64,000 nt of DNA from Phytomonas francai (lineage: Eukaryota > Euglenozoa > Kinetoplastea > Trypanosomatida > Trypanosomatidae): assembly GCA_001766655.1 (NCBI GenBank), contig MJCC01000010.1, positions 358,291 through 422,290 of the forward strand, read 5' to 3'. The translations under genes and the position numbers were made by a program. Positions 58,847 to 64,000 of this stretch are shown piece after piece. How positions within the stretch are numbered: position 1 is the first letter of the stretch; each line of letters opens with the position of its first letter. Under the pieces are notes generated by a model. The model saw nothing but the letters and a program-made list of their open reading frames with translations. It searched no databases and was not told the origin of the DNA.

Positions 58847-60126
58847 CTTATGCGAAGTTTCGATCCCACTGGATTGCCGGAGCAAAGGAGCATTACTTCT
58901 CATGGTCTAGTGCCTCGTGCTTTTATGCCCATTTGGGCTAATTTACCTAAACATAATTTCTGGTATTCTAACTATACCCCTTTGACTATTTCTGCGTCTT
59001 TGTGTGGCACTTTACCGTATAATCTGAACTATCAACCAAATGTAGGTTAAGAATCAACCTTGATATCAAACACTTTGTCAGGAACCTTTATATCACAGCC
59101 AAACATTAATCTAGATTTCACCGCCAAGGAGGCACACTAGGGTAAATTATGACCAGGAAAGGGGTGCAAATCATCGTTTACGGCCGCACCATGTTCGTAT
59201 ACAGAGGGGACGCATCAGAATATACAAAGATAATGCTGTGTTGCTAGGTAGTACTAGGTAATTTGTGATAATATGTCTCCCATGCTGTGAGGAAGAAACA
59301 TTAAATAAATAGGCTTGCTTTTCGATTAGAAGTGTATATAGAACTTTCTTTTTTATTTTATTTTACCAAGATACGTTTATCACTATTATAGTGTCAGCTC
59401 GTTGAGTTTCCACATTGTTCTCAAGATGAGTTTCGAGGCTCCTTTAGTTATTCTTCTATAGATCATGAATCTATTGCGTATGATTTCTAATGAAATGAGA
59501 ACAATGATAGAACCTATTTATAGTGACTTCACTCTTTGGGGCATGAGTATGTTTTTGCCTTAGTTTTGTTTGGACGTTGATGCATCTTGTAGTTTATTTC
59601 ATCTTGTTTATTCACATCTTTTCCTATCTTGAAAAATTCATTTGTTTTTACTCTTTGTATAGCTTGTTTCTTTGTTGTTATGGGATCAACTGCATTTAAT
59701 GTAAACGTCATCCGGATCCTATGCGTGAAGATGGATGTGTTGGAAAGACTTAGAAAAGGTTAGATAAGTAGTATACGCAAAAGGTGTGCATTTAAGTCTT
59801 CCCATTTTTATCAGCCTGCGTTTTTTTGCAATGTCGATCTGAATTGCACTGTTTCCCTTATTAGCTGCTTATTTTGCAGTGACTAGCTCAGTTTCAATCA
59901 AAATCCACATATCCCTACAAACCGTTAATTTCAGTGTCATATATCTATCTATATATATAGATATATATATGCCTTTCGAATGTCATTTTCAATTTTATAA
60001 TTTTTCCTTTCCTTTTCTCCTTGTTTTGGTGTATCTTTCTTGTTTTGGCAAAGTATCTTTTCTAAATACTTACCACGATTTAAATATTAATTTTTTTTTT
60101 TAATACAATCGATCGGCTAAAAAAAA
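58847..60126. other. AT-rich intergenic region, no gene seen
   Basis: 1.28 kb between the reticulon-like gene and G6PD. Small frames on both strands are low in complexity. Near 59,945-59,972 is a TA/TC-rich microsatellite, and a T-run with weak acceptor sequence precedes the G6PD ATG. Confidence 0.5.
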
Positions 60127-61842
60127 ATGCCCGGTGACAAAGACCAAGCCTTAAAAGTGGATTCATCAGAACATGAGAGCGATACGTATGTCGATGAAGT
60201 AAATTATATTCTTGACACAATACGCCGTGAGGTGTTGTACAATAGGCCAAGGGACATATGCAAATTTATCAACACCACAGCGCAGAAAATTGGAAAAAAA
60301 AAGTCTGACCAGACGGAGTTCAAGGATATCGTTCTCAAGATCTCTGGCCCGATAACGGAGCGACCATTGTCGATTGTCATTTTCGGCGCGAGCGGGGATT
60401 TGGCGAAGAAAAAGACTTTCCCGGCGCTGTTCGACCTCTACTGCGATGGCCTGCTGCATCCCGAGATCAACATCGTCGGCTACGCGCGCACGGCGATCCC
60501 GGACGTGGAGGCGTGGAAGCAGGCGACGTTGGTGAAGTATTTCGACCGCCTCGAGGCGCACGGCGGCCACGTGGCGTCGTTTCTTCGCCGCGTGAGCTAC
60601 CTCTCCGGCAGCTACGACGCCGCGGACGACTTCCGGCGCCTCCACGCGCACCTCAATGCGTGTGAGGACGCCTTCGCGGGGGCGGAAAAAAACGGCAATC
60701 GGGTCTTCTACCTCGCCCTGCCGCCGACCGTCTTCTTGCGGGCCTGCCGGGGGATTCGCGGGGCGGCGATGCCGCGGAAGGGGGGCTGGGCCCGCGTCGT
60801 GATCGAGAAGCCCTTCGGCCACGACACCGCGTCCTCGGCGCGGCTCTCGCAGGAGCTCGAGTCCCTCTTCAACGAGTCCCAGATCTACCGCATCGATCAC
60901 TACCTCGGGAAGGAGATCGTGCAGAACATCCTGACGACGCGCTTCGCCAACCGCATCTTCAGCTCGACGTGGAACTCGAGCAACATCGCGTGCGTCCGGA
61001 TCACGTTCAAGGAGACCATCGGAGTGGAGGGGCGGGCGGGGTACTTTGACGATTATGGGATCATCCGCGATGTCATGCAGAACCACCTCACCCAGATCCT
61101 CGCCTTGATCTCGATGGAGAAGCCACGGACGCTTGACACCGAGTGCATCCGGGACGAAAAGGTCTTCGCGTTACGTTGTATTGCACCGGTAAAAAAAGAG
61201 GAATGCGTTCTTGGTCAATATACCGCCTCGGCGGATGGATTAATCCCGGATTATCTAAAAATGGATGGCGTCCCAAAGGACAGCAGGTGCCCAACCTTTG
61301 CTTGTATGGTTCTGCACATCAACAACGACCGTTGGAATGGGGTGCCGTTTATCCTGAAGGCCGGAAAAGCCCTTGAGGATAAGTCAGTTGGTATCGTCAT
61401 CCAGTTTAAGGATGAAATACACCCCTTCCAGGACTTTGCGCAACGTAATGAGCTTGTGATCCGGGCCCAGCCATCGGAGGCGATCTATCTGAAAATTACC
61501 ACTAAAAATCCCGGCGTTCTGGGAAACCTCAAAGATACGCATCAGACCGAGCTTGATCTCACATACCGTTCCCGCTACAATGTCCGCTTTCCGGATGCCT
61601 ACGAAAGCCTTATTAACGACGCGATACACGGGAACTCAACGAACTTTGTTCGAAAGGATGAGTTGGATGCGGCATGGCGTATATTTACCCCACTTCTCCA
61701 GCAAATCGATCAAGGAGAAGTGGATGTGATTCCGTACATGGCAGGCACACGTGGACCGAAAGAGGCGGACGATTTGATATTCCGCAGCGGATTTAAAGTT
61801 GTAAAAAACTATCATTGGACTTCGTCTAATAACAAGCTGTAA
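60127..61842 (+). CDS. G6PD: Glucose-6-phosphate dehydrogenase
   Basis: A 571-residue enzyme that oxidises glucose 6-phosphate to 6-phosphogluconolactone with NADP, the first step of the pentose phosphate pathway. The NADP site GASGDLAKKK starts at residue 87, the substrate and catalytic site RIDHYLGKE is at 255-263 with catalytic His258 and Lys262, and EKPFGHD precedes it. The 80-residue N-terminal extension is typical of trypanosomatid G6PD. The C-terminal NKL could act as a weak glycosomal PTS1 signal; trypanosomatid G6PD is found in cytosol and glycosomes. The start is the ATG at 60127. Codons from about 60,380 to 61,130 are extremely GC-rich, while both ends of the gene are not. Confidence 0.96.
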   Translation: MPGDKDQALKVDSSEHESDTYVDEVNYILDTIRREVLYNRPRDICKFINTTAQKIGKKKSDQTEFKDIVLKISGPITERPLSIVIFGASGDLAKKKTFPALFDLYCDGLLHPEINIVGYARTAIPDVEAWKQATLVKYFDRLEAHGGHVASFLRRVSYLSGSYDAADDFRRLHAHLNACEDAFAGAEKNGNRVFYLALPPTVFLRACRGIRGAAMPRKGGWARVVIEKPFGHDTASSARLSQELESLFNESQIYRIDHYLGKEIVQNILTTRFANRIFSSTWNSSNIACVRITFKETIGVEGRAGYFDDYGIIRDVMQNHLTQILALISMEKPRTLDTECIRDEKVFALRCIAPVKKEECVLGQYTASADGLIPDYLKMDGVPKDSRCPTFACMVLHINNDRWNGVPFILKAGKALEDKSVGIVIQFKDEIHPFQDFAQRNELVIRAQPSEAIYLKITTKNPGVLGNLKDTHQTELDLTYRSRYNVRFPDAYESLINDAIHGNSTNFVRKDELDAAWRIFTPLLQQIDQGEVDVIPYMAGTRGPKEADDLIFRSGFKVVKNYHWTSSNNKL

Positions 61843-62700
61843 AAGCAGATAATATTAACACCAAAAAGCCTCTGAATACACTGTGGCTCAAGGCAGTCTT
61901 TGGTGCAAGGAGATACACTAAAGGATCTCAACTAAGCTTTTTTTCTCGAACCTTAAACAATGACATGACAAATTTACTCGCCTACAGACATTTTTCATAT
62001 GCGAGCTAAAATAAATTTAGGACTACTCCAAGTTTTATTTACAACAAATAAAATTTACTTCTCTATATATTGTGTTTTTAATTTTCAATACTATATCAAT
62101 AGACACTATTATCTTCATCTGGATTGACACCAGAAACTAAATTACCCATGATTATTGATTAAGAGACGATATTTGAGTCATCTTTACGAATATCAATAGG
62201 CATTATATATACCTTCATTATTCAAAGACTCAGCATGATTGCAACGTAATCTCTTTTTCTTCCCCTTAATTCAGAAACAACAAATGCTAAAACGATTCCC
62301 AACTGGTGCCCTTTGTTTTCTTGTGTTATAGCTTTTATCGTTTGTTTCTTACACAATTATCACTGCTTTTATCAATGAATTAATAGGTGTATAGTCTTCG
62401 TACGCATTGAAGGAATGGCTTCTCCCGTAGTTTTTAATCGAGTATGCTATTTTTTCAGAATCAGGCGTGTGTCCAATACAACTTTATGATGCCTCTTTCG
62501 AGTATTATCTTCAATCTCGGGCGCTGCTAATAGTTCTTTTTGTTCACGAATGCTGCTCTAGATGGATCAAAATTATTTTTCCTACTTCATTACTGGAGAG
62601 GTGTCGCGTTTTTCTGAAATGCTTATTATTTCTTATTATGCACAGACGCTATACAGTAGCGCGTTTCGCAAGACAGCATCAATAGAAGTTCCTTTACATT

Positions 62701-63015
62701 ATGCTGTTCCACGACGTTTGTGAAGAATTTTTTAAATCGGGGTTTGATGCCAACTTCAATGAACGAAGCTATGTACACTTTTTAGAAAGATATACAAGCT
62801 ATAGCAATCAAAGAAGATTGCACTTTATTTTTACTCTTCTTTTCTTCTTGGTCACTTTTTCCTATTATTGCGCTACCAGTAACGTTATGTGTGTTTCATA
62901 TATAATTGTTTCTAATGAGAGTGTGGTTTCGCTGCTTGCATTCATCACAGCTCCTGCAGGCTGCATTGCTGCCCTCCACCGTGGGAAAAAAGCCTGTGCC
63001 AGAGCGTTTAGATAA
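62701..63015 (+). CDS. Possible small membrane protein, hypothetical
   Basis: A 104-codon frame from an ATG on the cluster strand. The predicted protein has a charged N-terminal part (residues 1-40) and two hydrophobic segments near residues 41-58 (LHFIFTLLFFLVTFSYYC) and 62-92. In the same frame the sequence upstream is open back to 62,467 apart from one TAG at 62,683-62,685, which might mean a decayed longer gene. No family is recognised and the composition is partly AT-driven, so the frame could be chance. Confidence 0.3.
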   Translation: MLFHDVCEEFFKSGFDANFNERSYVHFLERYTSYSNQRRLHFIFTLLFFLVTFSYYCATSNVMCVSYIIVSNESVVSLLAFITAPAGCIAALHRGKKACARAFR

Positions 63016-63577
63016 CCCAACATGTCGTCTGTCTTATGCGTGAAGTGCCTTACAGTCTGTGTTAACCCTGCATACAACGCATCTCTGCGACTCCTTTTGT
63101 CATCCATACAGACAGCATTGGCGTATTGGGCGTACCAATATCATGAGATAATCATGTTTGTGCTTAAAACGTAGTCATACGGTAGACTAATTGCATTCAT
63201 TGTGTCAAAATAAATCCAATGGCATCCACTACACCTTCAAATACACCCGATAGCATCGAAGCGATTTAGTACTCTCCTTTTGGGGGTCTATTTTCGTTTT
63301 TTTTTTCCAGTCATTTCTGTATTTGTTCAAATCATCTTAGCTTGAAAGCGTTTTCTATTCCTAGTTGCATGTGTATTGTTATCTGTTTAAAATTGAGATT
63401 CAGCTGGTGCCCTTTCTTTGCTTTATATTTCTATCCCGATAAGCGTCAGGGTTTTCTTTGGCAAAGCCATGCCAACCGTAAAGGATGTCGGAGAAAGCGA
63501 TTTAGCCCCCAAAGGGCTCTCTTCCACCTATTTCCATCGTCTTTTTTTTTTTTTGAAATCCATGTGGGTGCCTAAAC

Positions 63578-63653
63578 ATGCTGGTTTACCTTTTCCCCCC
63601 TTCCGCTTGTTCGCTCTCTTCTCCCCCCCCCTCCCCTTTCCCTCTCTTGCAAG
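63578..63653 (+). promoter_or_regulatory. Polypyrimidine tract and trans-splice acceptor
   Basis: Almost continuous C/T sequence of about 70 bp ends in CTTGCAAG with AG at 63,652-63,653, 16 nt before the ATG of the last gene. This is the clearest trans-splicing signal in the window. Confidence 0.75.
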
Positions 63654-63669
63654 GGTCACCGAAGAAAGC

Positions 63670-64000
63670 ATGCCTGGTGGAAAAGCTATCCGGACCGAGG
63701 AAGGGTCATCCCGCGCCTCGTCCGAGGCCGACCCCGCGGACACCCCGGAGAGGGGGCCGCCGTCGCTCTCGCTGAACCCCATCTTCGCCGCGGCCGCCCC
63801 GCGGGTCCGCGGCGGGGGACGGGGGGGCGGGGGAGCACCCGACGACGTCTGGCGCCTCTTCGCCGTGCCGTCGGCGCGGTACTGGCGCTTTCCCCGCGGG
63901 GAGCCGACCCCGCAGGGGGCCCTTGGGAAGGCGCCCAACGCTGTGACAGCGCAGGGGGCCCTTGGGAAGGCGCCCAACGCTGTGACAGCGCAGGGGGCCC
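63670..64000 (+). CDS. Partial GC-rich protein with tandem 13-residue repeats
   Basis: The frame from the ATG at 63670 runs off the right edge without a stop (110 codons seen). Residues 1-30 are polar (MPGGKAIRTEEGSSRASS). A Gly/Arg-rich stretch (RVRGGGRGGGGAP) lies near 48-60, then VWRLFAVPSARYWRFPRG. From residue 82 come perfect 13-residue repeats QGALGKAPNAVTA, two complete and a third begun at the edge. GC content is very high. No family is recognised. An RGG-type region suggests nucleic-acid binding but this is weak. Confidence 0.7.
   Translation, partial: MPGGKAIRTEEGSSRASSEADPADTPERGPPSLSLNPIFAAAAPRVRGGGRGGGGAPDDVWRLFAVPSARYWRFPRGEPTPQGALGKAPNAVTAQGALGKAPNAVTAQGA
63913..64000 (+). repeat. 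39-bp perfect tandem repeat at the window edge
   Basis: Units start at 63,913, 63,952 and 63,991 (the last cut by the edge). Copies are identical over the bases seen. Unit length is 13 codons, so it is in frame, encoding QGALGKAPNAVTA. Confidence 0.93.

Larger units (their letters stand above)
61843..63669. other. Long intergenic region with one possible small ORF
   Basis: About 1.8 kb. It contains a plausible small membrane-protein frame (62,701-63,015, listed separately) and a strong C/T-rich tract at 63,578-63,650 that ends in AG just before the last gene. The rest is AT-rich with no gene seen. Confidence 0.55.

Noticed and set aside
60166..61086. 306-codon minus-strand frame inside G6PD
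   Set aside because: It is antisense to the conserved G6PD domain. It stays open because the GC-rich codons leave few stops in the reverse frame, and its composition is Arg/Ala/Val-rich with no domain.
1..64000. CRISPR arrays, bacterial operons, insertion sequences with terminal repeats
   Set aside because: None seen. The only tandem arrays are coding minisatellites and AT runs, and gene content is eukaryotic throughout.

Overview
The window looks like nuclear DNA of a kinetoplastid protist, most likely a trypanosomatid. The genes are intronless and run in two long head-to-tail directional clusters. From 1 to 47,941 every convincing gene is on the minus strand. From 49,547 to the right edge every convincing gene is on the plus strand. 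Starts are commonly preceded by a pyrimidine-rich tract and an AG, as expected for spliced-leader trans-splicing of polycistronic transcripts. The gene content agrees: an EF-hand/inorganic-pyrophosphatase fusion of the acidocalcisomal VSP type, an N-terminally extended G6PD, a PSP1-domain protein, a GRIP golgin and a CDC2-related kinase. I cannot name the genus. Coding DNA is mixed in GC, with very GC-rich islands. Intergenic DNA is long (often 0.3-2 kb) and AT-rich.

Minus-strand cluster, in transcription order from about 48 kb leftwards: ERGIC3/Erv46-like cargo receptor; a gamma-carbonic-anhydrase-fold mitochondrial protein lacking the usual zinc histidines; a ZRANB3-like SNF2 helicase with an HNH nuclease; a GCN2-like eIF2alpha kinase; a GRIP golgin with an 84-bp coding minisatellite; a basic RRM-like protein; a MORN-repeat protein; seryl-tRNA synthetase; a CDC2-related kinase; NIF3; a PSP1 protein; a 761-residue disordered protein; Sec15; an MCTS1/Tma20 homologue; a mitochondrial DEAD-box helicase; a hypothetical protein; VSP-type pyrophosphatase; a small coiled-coil ORF; pterin carbinolamine dehydratase; a RAD51 paralogue; proteasome alpha4; a CAMKK-like kinase; and a partial mitochondrial-type protein cut by the left edge.

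A divergent strand-switch region (about 47,942-49,546) separates the clusters. It carries a 14-C run (G on the minus strand) and, about 200 bp further right, a G-run on the plus strand, so each direction has a G tract on its own sense strand. This fits a bidirectional transcription start region. To its right lie a predicted N-myristoylated NAK-family kinase with HWD in place of HRD, a membrane J-domain protein, CLPTM1, an 889-residue reticulon-like membrane protein, G6PD, and a partial gene ending in perfect 39-bp (13-residue) tandem repeats.

Functionally this is a housekeeping region: secretory trafficking (Erv46, Sec15, golgin, CLPTM1, reticulon-like), translation control (GCN2, MCTS1, SerRS), genome maintenance (RAD51 paralogue, ZRANB3-like) and signalling (four kinases). 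Neighbours are not obviously related in function, as is normal for these polycistrons. The most unexpected signal is a 222-bp element present twice (37,997-38,218 and 55,702-55,923). The copies are inverted on the chromosome but in the same orientation relative to transcription. They differ at only four positions and contain a short antisense reading frame whose three differences all fall at third codon positions.
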